A DNA stretch of 64,000 nucleotides from Photobacterium sp. CCB-ST2H9 (GCF_023151555.2 NZ_CP100425.1:558001-622000); one strand, 5' to 3'; numbered from the stretch's first letter, positions 50,160 through 59,622 are shown. Numbers and translations are program-made. The notes: a model not told the origin generated them from the sequence alone.

Positions 50160-51527
50160 ATGTTTGACAATTTAACCGAGCGTTTATCGTCAACGCTGAA
50201 AAATATCAGCGGCCGTGGCCGTCTGACCGAGGACAACATCAAAGAGACCCTGCGCGAAGTGCGTATGGCATTGCTGGAGGCCGATGTTGCCTTGCCGGTT
50301 GTCCGGGATTTCGTCAAGCGCGTCAAAGAGCGTGCTGTCGGAACAGAAGTCTCCAAGAGTCTGACACCAGGCCAGGAATTTATCAAAATCGTTCAGGCGG
50401 AATTAGAAGCCGTCATGGGCGAATCGAACGAAGCTTTGGATCTGGCCAGCCAGCCGCCAGCCGTGATTCTGATGGCTGGTTTGCAGGGTGCCGGTAAAAC
50501 CACCAGTGTGGGTAAGCTGGGTAAACTGCTGAAAGAGCGCCATAAGAAGAAGGTGCTGGTGGTCTCTGCTGACGTGTATCGTCCGGCAGCGATTAAACAG
50601 CTGGAAACGCTGGCAGATGATATCGGCATTGATTTCTTCCCGTCTTCACCGGATCAGAAACCGGTTGTAATTACTGAATCGGCCATTGAGCACGGTAAGC
50701 GTAAATTCTACGATGTCGTGATTGTCGATACCGCGGGTCGTCTGCACGTCGACAGCGAGATGATGGACGAGATCATCGCTGTTCATCAGACGGCCAATCC
50801 GGTCGAAACCCTGTTTGTGGTCGATGCCATGACAGGTCAGGATGCCGCAAATACAGCCAAAGCCTTTAACGACGCTCTGCCGCTGACCGGTGTGATCCTG
50901 ACGAAAGTTGATGGTGATGCCCGGGGTGGTGCGGCGCTGTCTGTCCGTTATATCACAGGTAAACCGATTAAGTTCCTGGGTGTGGGTGAGAAAACTGACG
51001 CACTGGAACCTTTCTATCCGGACCGTGTTGCATCCCGTATTCTGGGCATGGGCGATGTTCTGTCGCTGATCGAAGACCTGGAACGTAATGTCGATAAAGA
51101 AAAAGCTGAGAAGCTGGCGAAGAAGTTCAAAGAGAAGAAAGGCTTTGATCTGGAAGACTTCCGTGGTCAGCTGCAGCAAATGAAGAACATGGGCGGCATG
51201 ATGGGCATGCTGGACAAGCTGCCGGGTATGTCTCAGTTGCCGGGCAATGTCAAAGATCAGGTCGATGACAAAGTCTTTGTACAGATGGAAGCCATCATTA
51301 ATTCCATGACGGCAAAAGAGCGTGAGCGTCCAGAGCTGATCAAGGGTTCTCGCAAGAAGCGGATTGCAGCAGGTTCCGGTACTCAGGTTCAGGATGTGAA
51401 CCGTCTGCTGAAACAGTTCACCCAGATGCAGAAGATGATGAAGAAAATGCAGAAGGGCGGCATGAAGAATATGATGCGCCAGATGAAAGGTATGATGCCG
51501 GGTGGCGGCATGTTCCCTGGGCGCTAA
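50160..51527 (+). CDS. ffh: Signal recognition particle protein Ffh
   Basis: GTPase of the signal recognition particle, which binds 4.5S RNA and signal sequences and docks with FtsY. The 455 residues (453 in E. coli) are an N domain, a G domain with GLQGAGKTT at about 107-115, DTAGRLHVD and TKVDGDARGGAAL, and a methionine-rich M domain (MKNMGGMMGMLDKLPGM and a Met/Lys-rich end). TATACT at 50120-50125 is a likely -10. It is followed by the rpsP operon, as in E. coli. Confidence 0.98.
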   Translation: MFDNLTERLSSTLKNISGRGRLTEDNIKETLREVRMALLEADVALPVVRDFVKRVKERAVGTEVSKSLTPGQEFIKIVQAELEAVMGESNEALDLASQPPAVILMAGLQGAGKTTSVGKLGKLLKERHKKKVLVVSADVYRPAAIKQLETLADDIGIDFFPSSPDQKPVVITESAIEHGKRKFYDVVIVDTAGRLHVDSEMMDEIIAVHQTANPVETLFVVDAMTGQDAANTAKAFNDALPLTGVILTKVDGDARGGAALSVRYITGKPIKFLGVGEKTDALEPFYPDRVASRILGMGDVLSLIEDLERNVDKEKAEKLAKKFKEKKGFDLEDFRGQLQQMKNMGGMMGMLDKLPGMSQLPGNVKDQVDDKVFVQMEAIINSMTAKERERPELIKGSRKKRIAAGSGTQVQDVNRLLKQFTQMQKMMKKMQKGGMKNMMRQMKGMMPGGGMFPGR

Positions 51528-51593
51528 TTGCTTCAATTGCTTGTTTTTTAATCTCGGGTGAGAATTTTACTGGTGAAAAAGTAGCTAAAGCAG

Positions 51594-51665
51594 TTGCATT
51601 CGCGAGTTGAAAGAGTAAAATTCCGAGGCTTTATTTGGCACGGGCCCCGTTTTTATCGCGGGGCC
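51594..51665 (+). promoter_or_regulatory. rpsP promoter and leader hairpin
   Basis: TTGCAT (51594-51599), 16-base spacer, TAAAAT (51616-51621). In the leader GGCCCCG (51643-51649) pairs with CGGGGCC (51659-51665), followed by GATTTTATTT. The hairpin could end ffh transcripts and attenuate the rpsP operon. Confidence 0.6.
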
Positions 51666-51697
51666 GATTTTATTTACAGTAATGCAAAGAGGACGAT

Positions 51698-51949
51698 ATG
51701 GTAACCATTCGTTTGGCACGTCACGGCGCGAAAAAGCGTCCATTTTATCACATCGTTGTTGCTGACAGCCGCGCTGCGCGCGACGGTCGTAACATCGAGC
51801 GTGTAGGTTTCTTCAACCCACTGGCAACTGGTCAGGAAGAGCGTCTGCGTCTGGACCTGGACCGTGTAAATCACTGGGTTGGTCAAGGCGCAACTGTGTC
51901 TGACCGCGCAGCGAAGCTGATCAAAGATGCTGCTAAAGCAGCTGCTTAA
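51698..51949 (+). CDS. rpsP: 30S ribosomal protein S16
   Basis: Small-subunit protein that binds 16S rRNA early in assembly. The 83 residues (82 in E. coli) begin [20 protein letters not shown] and carry [25 protein letters not shown] precedes the ATG. First gene of the rpsP-rimM-trmD-rplS operon, which joins ribosomal proteins with a ribosome-maturation factor and a tRNA methyltransferase. Confidence 0.98.
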   Translation: MVTIRLARHGAKKRPFYHIVVADSRAARDGRNIERVGFFNPLATGQEERLRLDLDRVNHWVGQGATVSDRAAKLIKDAAKAAA

Positions 51950-51976
51950 GATTAGTGAATGGGTAGCAGAGAAGCA

Positions 51977-52510
51977 ATGAGTTCACACAACCAAGACCAC
52001 GTCGTTGTCGGTAAAATCGGTGCCACTTATGGTATCAAAGGGTGGCTCAAAGTTTTTTCCTACACAGAACAAGCCGAAAGCATTTTCGCTTATCAGCCAT
52101 GGCTGATAAAGATGAAAGGTGAATGGCAGACCTTCCATGTGGAAGCATGGAAACGTCATGGTCAGGGATTAGTTGCCAAGTTGCAAGGCCTGGATGTCCG
52201 TGAAGACGCCCAGGTAATGACCAACGCGGAAATTAACGTACCTGCCGATCAATTACCGGCGCTGTCAGATGAAGAATTCTACTGGCGCGAATTGATGGGG
52301 ATGACTGTTGTGACAATCCAAGGTTACGACCTGGGTAAAGTGACGGACATTCTTGAAACCGGTTCTAATGACGTTCTAGTGGTCAAAGCCAATCTGAAAG
52401 ATGCTTTTGGACAGAAGGAACGTTTAATTCCGTTCCTCGATGAGCAGGTCATCAAGTCGATTGATCGCACTGCTCAACGGATCGAAGTTGACTGGGATCC
52501 TGGGTTTTAA
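51977..52510 (+). CDS. rimM: Ribosome maturation factor RimM
   Basis: Helps 30S maturation by binding S19 and the 16S 3' domain. The 177 residues have an N-terminal RimM domain ([20 protein letters not shown]) and a C-terminal PRC-barrel ([38 protein letters not shown]), ending IEVDWDPGF as in E. coli. ATG 51977 has AGAGAAG upstream; ATG 51959, in frame, has none but some Vibrio annotations use a similar longer start. Confidence 0.95.
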   Translation: MSSHNQDHVVVGKIGATYGIKGWLKVFSYTEQAESIFAYQPWLIKMKGEWQTFHVEAWKRHGQGLVAKLQGLDVREDAQVMTNAEINVPADQLPALSDEEFYWRELMGMTVVTIQGYDLGKVTDILETGSNDVLVVKANLKDAFGQKERLIPFLDEQVIKSIDRTAQRIEVDWDPGF

Positions 52511-52536
52511 CCTTTTCAGTAAGAGCGAAAAGAACC

Positions 52537-53286
52537 ATGCGGATAGGAATAATCAGCCTATTCCCTGAAATGTTCCGGGCTATTACTGAGTTTGGGGTAA
52601 CAGGTCAGGCGGTAAAAAAAGGCCTCGTGTCTGTAGAAACGTGGAATCCCCGCGATTTTACGCACGATAAACACCGTACGGTTGATGATCGACCATACGG
52701 CGGCGGACCTGGTATGTTGATGATGGTGCAGCCTTTGCGCGATGCCATTCATGCTGCCAGAGAATCTGCTCAGGGCCGGGCGAAAGTGATTTACCTCTCT
52801 CCTCAGGGCCGTAAGCTGGATCAGGCGGGTGTTGAGGAACTGGCGCAGAACGAAGATTTGATCTTAATCTGCGGCCGTTATGAAGGGGTCGATGAGCGCA
52901 TTATCCAACAAGAGGTAGACGAAGAATGGTCTATCGGAGATTTTGTGCTGACGGGTGGTGAACTGCCAGCCATGACCTTAGTCGATGCAGTCGTGCGGTT
53001 TGTGCCGGGCGTACTGGGAGATTTTGCGTCAGCAGAAGAAGATTCTTTTGCGAATGGTTTGCTGGATTGCCCGCATTACACACGTCCTGAAGTGTTAGAC
53101 GGACAAGCAGTACCCCCGGTACTGTTGTCTGGAAACCATAAGGATATTCGCCGCTGGCGATTGAAACAATCGCTGGGTCGTACCTGGCTGAGAAGACCAG
53201 AGCTCCTGGAAAACCTAGCTCTGACTGACGATCAGGAGTGCTTGTTGGCGGAGTTTATCCGCGAATACCGGCAAGCCATGAGTTAA
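52537..53286 (+). CDS. trmD: tRNA (guanine(37)-N(1))-methyltransferase
   Basis: SPOUT-family enzyme that makes m1G37 in tRNAs and prevents +1 frameshifts. The 249 residues have the knotted SAM site: [39 protein letters not shown], and [15 protein letters not shown]. Third gene of the rpsP operon, 26 bases after rimM. Confidence 0.98.
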   Translation: MRIGIISLFPEMFRAITEFGVTGQAVKKGLVSVETWNPRDFTHDKHRTVDDRPYGGGPGMLMMVQPLRDAIHAARESAQGRAKVIYLSPQGRKLDQAGVEELAQNEDLILICGRYEGVDERIIQQEVDEEWSIGDFVLTGGELPAMTLVDAVVRFVPGVLGDFASAEEDSFANGLLDCPHYTRPEVLDGQAVPPVLLSGNHKDIRRWRLKQSLGRTWLRRPELLENLALTDDQECLLAEFIREYRQAMS

Positions 53287-53318
53287 TTTAGTATCAGTTT
53301 ATTCTAGGGTATATACCA

Positions 53319-53672
53319 ATGAGTAATATCATCAAAGCTCTTGAGCAAGAGCAAATGAAAAAAGACCTGCCTGATTTTGCACCAGGTGACACTGTTGTTG
53401 TTCAGGTTAAGGTAAAAGAGGGTGAGCGTGAGCGTCTGCAGGCGTTCGAAGGCGTTGTTATCGCTAAGCGTAACCGTGGTCTGCACTCTGCTTTCACTGT
53501 TCGTAAGATCTCTAACGGTGAAGGTGTTGAGCGTGCATTCCAGGCTCACTCTCCAATCGTAGACAGCATTACTGTTAAGCGTCGTGGTGCAGTACGTCGT
53601 GCCAAGTTGTACTACCTGCGTGAGCGTTCTGGTAAAGCGGCTCGTATCAAAGAGAAGCTGGCCAAAAAATAA
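53319..53672 (+). CDS. rplS: 50S ribosomal protein L19
   Basis: Large-subunit protein at the 30S-50S interface. The 117 residues (115 in E. coli) start [20 protein letters not shown] and carry [20 protein letters not shown] and the basic [20 protein letters not shown]. Last gene of the rpsP operon, closed by a strong terminator. Confidence 0.98.
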   Translation: MSNIIKALEQEQMKKDLPDFAPGDTVVVQVKVKEGERERLQAFEGVVIAKRNRGLHSAFTVRKISNGEGVERAFQAHSPIVDSITVKRRGAVRRAKLYYLRERSGKAARIKEKLAKK

Positions 53673-53700
53673 TAACGCGACACGAAAGACGCGTATTGAG

Positions 53701-53728
53701 AAGCCCGCCTGAATGGCGGGCTTTTTTT
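53701..53728 (+). terminator. Terminator of the rpsP operon
   Basis: AAGCCCGCC (53701-53709), loop TGAAT, GGCGGGCTT (53715-53723) and a T run to 53728. Confidence 0.92.
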
Positions 53729-53905
53729 ATGCCGTTTTTCAGCCCTAAAGAAAAAGCCTTTTTTCCGCTTCTTCCTCACTGATACTCAGACAATCTCCTG
53801 GGCCACAGCCCTGACTTCTGATTTCGATGCCTCTGCCTCGTTCGTCTCCGGTCTATTCTTTAAAAGATACGGGCTCAGGCCGGTAAAGATCAGGTGGGGG
53901 CTTTG

Positions 53906-55387
53906 ATGAGTGATTTTATTTTTCATGTAATCGACTTTCTCAGCAGCTTGCTTTTGCTGGCGATTGGCTGCATGGGTTTGGTGATCATTTATTTATATTT
54001 TGTTGATGTTCATCAGCATCAGCATGCAATTCGCCGCAATTATCCGGTGATTGGCCGGTTTCGTTACTTTTTCGAACGTCAGGGCAAGTTTTTCCGTCAA
54101 TACTTTTTTGCGCTGGACCGGGAAGAAATGCCGTTCAATCGTGCGGAGCGAAGCTGGGTGTATCAGGCAGCCAAGAATCAGGATCGCACCTCTGCGTTTG
54201 GTTCGACTCAGAGTCTGGACCCGACAGGGACGATTTTATTCATGAACTGTGCGTTTCCGACACTGGACGAGGATGCTCTTGAACCAGAGCACGTTTTAAT
54301 TGGTGAATACAGCCGATGTCCTTATCACGCGAAAGCGGTATTCAATATTTCCGGGATGAGTTACGGCTCTCTGTCCAAGCGAGCGGTCCAGGCACTTTCC
54401 CGGGGGGCTAAACTTGCCGGTTGCTGGATCAATACCGGTGAAGGCGGGTTGAGCCCTTATCACCTTGAAGGTGGCGCAGACATCGTCTTTCAGATCGGCA
54501 CGGCAAAATATGGTGTCCGTGATGAACAGGGACGACTTTGCGATGAGAAGCTGCTGGCAGTGGCGTCGCACGAGCAGGTGAAAATGTTTGAGATTAAACT
54601 TTCTCAGGGCGCCAAACCCGGGAAAGGCGGCATTTTGCCCGGATGTAAGGTGACGGCTGAGATCGCCAGCATTCGCGGGATCCCTGAGGGATTGGACTCC
54701 ATCAGCCCGAATCGCCATCCGGAAATCAAATCGGCAGCAGATTTACTGGCGATGGTGAACCATATTAGATCGCTGACGGGAAAGCCGACCGGGTTTAAAG
54801 CGGTGATCGGAGAGACCGGCTGGCTGGAAGAACTGATGGGTGAAATTCATCAACGCGGGAAAGAAAGTGCACCTGATTTTATTACGATCGATGGGGCCGA
54901 CGGCGGTACAGGTGCAGCGCCTCAGCCGTTGATGGACTCGGTGGGACTGCCGCTGAAAGAAAGCTTACCCTGGCTGGTAAATCTGCTGGAAAGGCATGGC
55001 CTGCGGGAGCGGATTCGGATCATTGCCTCGGGTAAATTGATCGTGCCGTCCAGAGTTGCCTGGGCGATAGCCCTGGGTGCGGATTTTGTCGTTTCTGCCC
55101 GCGGTCATATGTTTGCGCTTGGTTGTATTCAGGCGATGCAATGCAATAAAAACACCTGTCCGACCGGTGTCACGACGCATCATCCGAAATTGATGCAGGG
55201 GCTGGATGTTGCTGATAAAACGCAGCGGGTCGCGAATTATAACCGGTATATTCACTATGGGATTGGCCTGATTGCGCACTCCTGCGGGGTGAAAAATATC
55301 CGGAGTCTGAACCGCGGGCATGTAAGGGTTGTGCAGGAAGACGGGCTGTCTCAAACCCTGGATGAGATGTACGCCCATTACAAGTAA
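53906..55387 (+). CDS. Glutamate synthase-like FMN/Fe-S protein with N-terminal membrane helix
   Basis: A 493-residue stand-alone relative of the FMN domain of glutamate synthase, without the glutaminase domain. One membrane helix lies at about 10-32. The barrel has FNISGMSYGSLSKRAVQALSR, NTGEGGLSPYHLEGGAD, and ITIDGADGGTGAAPQPLMD. The Fe-S cysteines of GltB are kept: Cys407, Cys413 and Cys418 (C-x5-C-x4-CP), so FMN and a 3Fe-4S cluster are likely. Substrate and electron partner are unknown; it need not make glutamate. ATG 53906 follows GGTGGGGG; a GTG at 53894 is in frame. It stands alone between rplS and the Bts genes. Confidence 0.85.
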   Translation: MSDFIFHVIDFLSSLLLLAIGCMGLVIIYLYFVDVHQHQHAIRRNYPVIGRFRYFFERQGKFFRQYFFALDREEMPFNRAERSWVYQAAKNQDRTSAFGSTQSLDPTGTILFMNCAFPTLDEDALEPEHVLIGEYSRCPYHAKAVFNISGMSYGSLSKRAVQALSRGAKLAGCWINTGEGGLSPYHLEGGADIVFQIGTAKYGVRDEQGRLCDEKLLAVASHEQVKMFEIKLSQGAKPGKGGILPGCKVTAEIASIRGIPEGLDSISPNRHPEIKSAADLLAMVNHIRSLTGKPTGFKAVIGETGWLEELMGEIHQRGKESAPDFITIDGADGGTGAAPQPLMDSVGLPLKESLPWLVNLLERHGLRERIRIIASGKLIVPSRVAWAIALGADFVVSARGHMFALGCIQAMQCNKNTCPTGVTTHHPKLMQGLDVADKTQRVANYNRYIHYGIGLIAHSCGVKNIRSLNRGHVRVVQEDGLSQTLDEMYAHYK

Positions 55388-55437
55388 GTGAACCCGGGAA
55401 GATTTCTGAAATGGGGTTCTGTTGTGCAAATCAGAAC

Positions 55438-55466
55438 ACAACAGCCGCTCTGAGAGCGGCTGTTGT
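55438..55466. other. Convergent hairpin between the FMN protein gene and cstA
   Basis: ACAACAGCCGCTC (55438-55450), loop TGA, GAGCGGCTGTTGT (55454-55466): a perfect 13-pair stem at the junction of two convergent genes. Neither side has a clean T run, so termination is likely but not canonical. Confidence 0.6.
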
Positions 55467-55487
55467 CATGGCGGATTCAGCGGGAGA

Positions 55488-56969
55488 TTAGGCGGTTTCC
55501 AGCTTGCCTTTTACTTCATCGTCATCCTGTTCAATGTCACCTTTACCCTTGGATTTCACAATGACATAGACAGTAATTGCCAGGGTGGTGATCAGGCCAA
55601 TGGCGGTGGAAAGCGTCATTGGCTGACCAAAGCCCAGAGTGCTGTTGTTCAGAATGAAAGTAATCACAACGGTTGTCATAAAGATTGCCGGAACTGTGGT
55701 GACCCAGTGCAGCTTGTTATGGCGCAGCAGGTAAGCTGATGCAGTCCAGAGCATCATGACAGCTGTGGTTTGGTTGGCAAAACCGAAGTAGCGCCAGATG
55801 ATCCCGAAGTCGACCTGAGTCAGGATACCACCGATAACGAACAGAGGCACTGCCATCAGCAGGCGGTTACGCAGGCTCTTTTGTTCCATGTTGAAGTACT
55901 CAGCCAGAATCAGGCGGCTGGAGCGGAAAGCCGTATCCCCTGAGGTGATTGGCAGAATAACCACACCCAGGAAGGCAACAACACCGCCCACAACACCCAG
56001 AAGACCGAAAGATGCGCTGTACACCACATTGCCCGGACCGCCGTTTGCAACTGCGTCTGACAGGTTTTCAACCGAACCGAAGAATGACAATGCCAGGGCA
56101 CACCAGATCAGCGCAATCACACCTTCACCGATCATTGCGCCGTAAAAAACAAAGCGGCCGTTCTTTTCATTTTCCATGCAGCGTGCCATCAGCGGCGACT
56201 GCGTGGCGTGGAATCCGGAAATTGCACCGCAGGCAATGGTGATGAACAGAGCTGGCCACAGCGGCATGTCTTTCGGGTTCATGTTGGTCAGCATCTGGCT
56301 GATTTCATAGTCACCCAGCAGCGTGTAATCACTGGAGAATGCAATGGCTGTAATCAGGCCAACGGACATGAAGATCAGCAGGAAACCGAACAGCGGATAG
56401 AAACGACCAATGATTTTATCCACGGGGACAATCGTCGCCACGATGTAGTAGGCAAAGATGATACCGACCATGGTTGACATGGAGACTGTCAGGTCAGTTT
56501 GTTCGTTCACCAGGTTGGTAATCATCCCCGCAGGGGCTGATACGAAGACCACACCGACCAGCAGCAGAAGGACAATAGCAAAGATGTTCATAAAGTGCTT
56601 GGCGCCATTGCCCAGGTAACGGCCAGACAGGCTGGGGACGGAGGCTCCGCCGTTGCGAACAGACAGCATCCCGGAGAAATAATCGTGAACTGCGCCGGCG
56701 AAGATACAGCCCAGAACAATCCACAGCATGGCAGCCGGGCCATACAGGGCACCCATGATCGGACCGAAGATTGGGCCGACACCGGCAATGTTCAGCAGTT
56801 GGACCAGGTAAACCTTTTTCTTCGACATCGGAACAAAGTCAACGCCGTCCTGCTTGCTGTAAGCTGGTGTCTGGCGCTTTTCATTAATGCCGAATACTTT
56901 TTCAATAAAAGTACCGTAGATAAAGTAACCGCCGATCAACGCAGCGACACAAGTCAAAAACCAGGCCAT
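55488..56969 (-). CDS. cstA: CstA-family transporter, probably pyruvate (BtsT-like)
   Basis: Multi-pass inner-membrane transporter of the CstA family; the E. coli members CstA and BtsT take up pyruvate or peptides. The 493 residues have about 13 hydrophobic segments and the family blocks LNIAGVGPIFGPIMGALYGP, HDYFSGMLSVRNGGAS and TQSPLMARC. It is shorter than E. coli CstA and BtsT (about 700), as in the short Vibrio form. Upstream lie three BtsR-type operator copies, then btsR-btsS on the same strand, which argues for a BtsT-like pyruvate role. Start ATG 56969 follows GTGAGG. Confidence 0.88.
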   Translation of the reverse strand: MAWFLTCVAALIGGYFIYGTFIEKVFGINEKRQTPAYSKQDGVDFVPMSKKKVYLVQLLNIAGVGPIFGPIMGALYGPAAMLWIVLGCIFAGAVHDYFSGMLSVRNGGASVPSLSGRYLGNGAKHFMNIFAIVLLLLVGVVFVSAPAGMITNLVNEQTDLTVSMSTMVGIIFAYYIVATIVPVDKIIGRFYPLFGFLLIFMSVGLITAIAFSSDYTLLGDYEISQMLTNMNPKDMPLWPALFITIACGAISGFHATQSPLMARCMENEKNGRFVFYGAMIGEGVIALIWCALALSFFGSVENLSDAVANGGPGNVVYSASFGLLGVVGGVVAFLGVVILPITSGDTAFRSSRLILAEYFNMEQKSLRNRLLMAVPLFVIGGILTQVDFGIIWRYFGFANQTTAVMMLWTASAYLLRHNKLHWVTTVPAIFMTTVVITFILNNSTLGFGQPMTLSTAIGLITTLAITVYVIVKSKGKGDIEQDDDEVKGKLETA

Positions 56970-57062
56970 ATCTGTGCCTCACTCTTGTAGGGTAATTAAG
57001 TTAGTGAACTATCAAGACTGGCATCTTAGCGGCTCACGAAACAGACGCACGGCCAAAATCCC

Positions 57063-57111
57063 TGAGTGGTTGTATGGTGATACTGAGTGGTCGATAAACA
57101 GATTAAGTGGT
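57063..57111 (-). promoter_or_regulatory. BtsR-type operator, three copies
   Basis: On the minus strand ACCACTCA occurs at 57091-57084 and 57070-57063, separated by exactly 13 bases, with a third copy ACCACTTA at 57111-57104, 12 bases farther. The E. coli BtsR (YehT) motif is ACC[G/A]CT[C/T]A repeated with a 13-base gap. It lies about 95 bases before cstA; a TAAGAT at 57028-57023 may be the -10, with no good -35, as expected for an activated promoter. Confidence 0.8.
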
Positions 57112-57232
57112 GGCTGTTCCCGGCGAGCGGTTGCGTGAAAGCCTGAGTGGCTGGCTGGAAGAGCCAGTGGCATGCTGGTGGGGTTCAATGGATAAAAGCC
57201 GGAACAGCAGGACTGTTCCGACTGGTGCGGAC

Positions 57233-57946
57233 TCAGCTCAGGCCAAAGCGGTCTTTGATTTCTTTGAGGTAGCGACGACTGACCGGCACTTGCTGGCCGT
57301 GCAGAGTGGTAATTTCTGCCAGTCCGTTTTCCAGCAGCTTAATTTCACGAATGGCCTGCGGGTGAACCAGATACTGCCGGTGACACCGGATCAACGGGGT
57401 TTTCTCTTCCAGTATTTTCAGCGTCAGCTGCGTGGTCGCCCGGGTCTCTTTGGTGACGACGTGCACACCGGATAAATCTGAAAACGCCACTTCAATGTCT
57501 GCCGGACTGAGCAGCAGGATACGGTGGTGGCCGCTGCAGGGGATCAACTCCAGCATTTCACTCAGCAGGGGCGTATAGTCCGGCTGACGCAGCTCCCGCT
57601 TCAGCTTGGTCAGTGTTTTCTCCAGCCGGGCCGGCTCGACGGGTTTCAGCAGATAGTCAAATGCATTGTCTTCAAAGGCTTTGATGGCGTAATCATCATA
57701 GGCGGTGACAAAAACCACCTTGGGCATGGTGTCCGGGTCCAGCATGCTGAGCAGCTCAATGCCGGTGATTTGTGGCATCTGGATATCCAGAAAGACCACT
57801 TCTGGCTTGAGGCTGTTGATCATCTTCAGCCCTTCAATCGCGTTGCCGCCACTGCCAATGATCTCAACACCGCCGCAATCCAGCAGCAGGTCGATCAGTT
57901 CTTCGCGTGCATAGGGTTCATCATCAATGACGAGTGCCTTCATCAT
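57233..57946 (-). CDS. btsR: LytTR response regulator BtsR
   Basis: Response regulator that activates a pyruvate-transporter gene when phosphorylated by BtsS. The 237 residues (239 in E. coli) are a receiver domain with Asp54 (VFLDIQMPQITG), DYAIKAFEDNAFDYLLKPV at its end, and a LytTR DNA-binding domain (RCHRQYLVHPQAIREIKLL, VPVSRRYLKEIKDRFGL). Start ATG 57946 overlaps the btsS stop (ATGA); the frame is open to GTG 57991 inside btsS. Its likely operator is the ACCACTCA array in front of cstA. Confidence 0.93.
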   Translation of the reverse strand: MMKALVIDDEPYAREELIDLLLDCGGVEIIGSGGNAIEGLKMINSLKPEVVFLDIQMPQITGIELLSMLDPDTMPKVVFVTAYDDYAIKAFEDNAFDYLLKPVEPARLEKTLTKLKRELRQPDYTPLLSEMLELIPCSGHHRILLLSPADIEVAFSDLSGVHVVTKETRATTQLTLKILEEKTPLIRCHRQYLVHPQAIREIKLLENGLAEITTLHGQQVPVSRRYLKEIKDRFGLS

Positions 57947-59622
57947 GGGTGTCCGTTCTCCTTCGGCAGGCTGATGGTGGCCAGAGTCCACTGGTTCGGC
58001 TCCCAGCTCATCTGCAGGCCATACTCCTGGCCGTATTGATTCTTCAGTCGCTTGTCGACAATTTTCATGCCCAGTCCGCTTTCTTCACCGACAGGCTGAT
58101 ATAACCCGGCATTATCCCGGACTTCCAGGATAATGCGATCCTGTGCCTGATAGGCGTTGATGGTGAGCTGTCCGCTCTCCAGCAGGTTCGAGGTACCGTG
58201 CTTGATGGCATTTTCCACCAGAGGCTGCAACGTAAAGGTCGGAATCCTGATATTGAGCAGGCTGTCGTCAACCTTCACTTCAATCTGCAACCGATCGGCA
58301 AAACGGGCTCGTTCAATTTCCAGATAAGCATGTACGTGTTGCAGCTCTTCTTCCAGCGTGACGGTCTCGATATTTTGCTTCAGATTCCGCCGGAAAAACT
58401 GTGACAGGTGCTGGATCAACTGTCTGGCTTTATCCGGATCCCGCCGGATCACGGCATTGATGGTATTGAGGGCATTAAACAGGAAGTGAGGGTTGACCTG
58501 AGCCTGCAGCAGCCGTAGCTCGGCCTGAGTCAGCAGTGTTTGCTGGCGGTTGTATCGACCGGTCAGGATCTGGTTGGACAACAGTTTGGCGATGCCTTCG
58601 CCCAGCGTCAGATTGATGGTGGAAAACAACTTACGCTTGGGTTCATAAAGTTTAATGGTGCCAATCACCTCATGATTGCCGCCAATCAGCGGGATCACCA
58701 GTGCCGAACCGAGCTTACATTTGTCGTAGAGTGAGCAGCAGTATGGGACTTCATAGCCGTCGGCATAAACCAGCTCACAGTTTTCAATGGCCTGTTTTGT
58801 CTGGTCAGAAGAGATCGGTGTTCCCGGTAAATGGTGATCATCACCGATACCAATAAAGGCCAGTATTTTTTCACGGTCGGTAATGGAAACAGCACCCACG
58901 CCGGTTTCCTCATAAACGATGCGAGCAATTTGCTTGGAGTTTTCCTGATTGAACCCCTGACTGAGAATACCGACCGAGCGCTGGGCAATCTTCAGGGCCC
59001 GGCTGGAAAAGGCTGCGGAATATTTTTCGTAGATGGTTTTTTTGTCCCGGATAATGCTCATAAACAGCGCGGCCCCGACCGAGTTGGCGATTACCATGGG
59101 CAGCGCAATGGCGCTGACCAGGCTGTAGGCTTTGTCGAAGGGATCGGCCACCATGAGAATGATGACCATCTGAAAAATTTCAGCCACCAGGGTGATGGCA
59201 AAGACGGTCAGCGGGCGGAAAATTGCGTCGAAATTACTGCGACGGACAAAATCGCTGTGCATGATCCCGCCGATTAAGCCTTCAACCGTCGTCGAGATTG
59301 CACAGGCAACATCTGTAAACCCGCCCATACTGTAACGATGCAGGCCGCCGGTCAGGCCAACTGCGAATCCGACAACCGGCCCGCCAAGCAGTCCGCCCAT
59401 GACTGCGCCAATTGCCCGGGTGTTGGCAATAGCATCTTCAATATGCAGACCAAAATAGGTGCCTAAAATACAAAACAGGGAAAACAGGACATAGCAGGCA
59501 AAGCGCTGGGATAACCTGCCGGACACAGTGGTGACAGGCATAAAGAGTGGTGTTTTACTCAACAGGTAAGCCAGTACCAGATAAACACTCAGCTGCTGCA
59601 GTAAAGAGAGGATCAGTTCCAT
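57943..59622 (-). CDS. btsS: Sensor histidine kinase BtsS (LytS type, pyruvate sensor)
   Basis: LytS-type kinase that senses external pyruvate in E. coli. The 559 residues (561 in E. coli) have a multi-helix 5TM-LYT sensor at about 1-190, a GAF-like region, a His-kinase motif with His379 (QAQVNPHFLFNALNTI) and an ATPase domain (VENAIKHGT, GLGMKIVDKRL). Arg69, Arg96, Cys107 and Ser110 align with the E. coli residues Arg72, Arg99, Cys110 and Ser113 named for pyruvate binding, so the same ligand is likely. Overlaps btsR by four bases. Confidence 0.93.
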   Translation of the reverse strand: MELILSLLQQLSVYLVLAYLLSKTPLFMPVTTVSGRLSQRFACYVLFSLFCILGTYFGLHIEDAIANTRAIGAVMGGLLGGPVVGFAVGLTGGLHRYSMGGFTDVACAISTTVEGLIGGIMHSDFVRRSNFDAIFRPLTVFAITLVAEIFQMVIILMVADPFDKAYSLVSAIALPMVIANSVGAALFMSIIRDKKTIYEKYSAAFSSRALKIAQRSVGILSQGFNQENSKQIARIVYEETGVGAVSITDREKILAFIGIGDDHHLPGTPISSDQTKQAIENCELVYADGYEVPYCCSLYDKCKLGSALVIPLIGGNHEVIGTIKLYEPKRKLFSTINLTLGEGIAKLLSNQILTGRYNRQQTLLTQAELRLLQAQVNPHFLFNALNTINAVIRRDPDKARQLIQHLSQFFRRNLKQNIETVTLEEELQHVHAYLEIERARFADRLQIEVKVDDSLLNIRIPTFTLQPLVENAIKHGTSNLLESGQLTINAYQAQDRIILEVRDNAGLYQPVGEESGLGMKIVDKRLKNQYGQEYGLQMSWEPNQWTLATISLPKENGHP

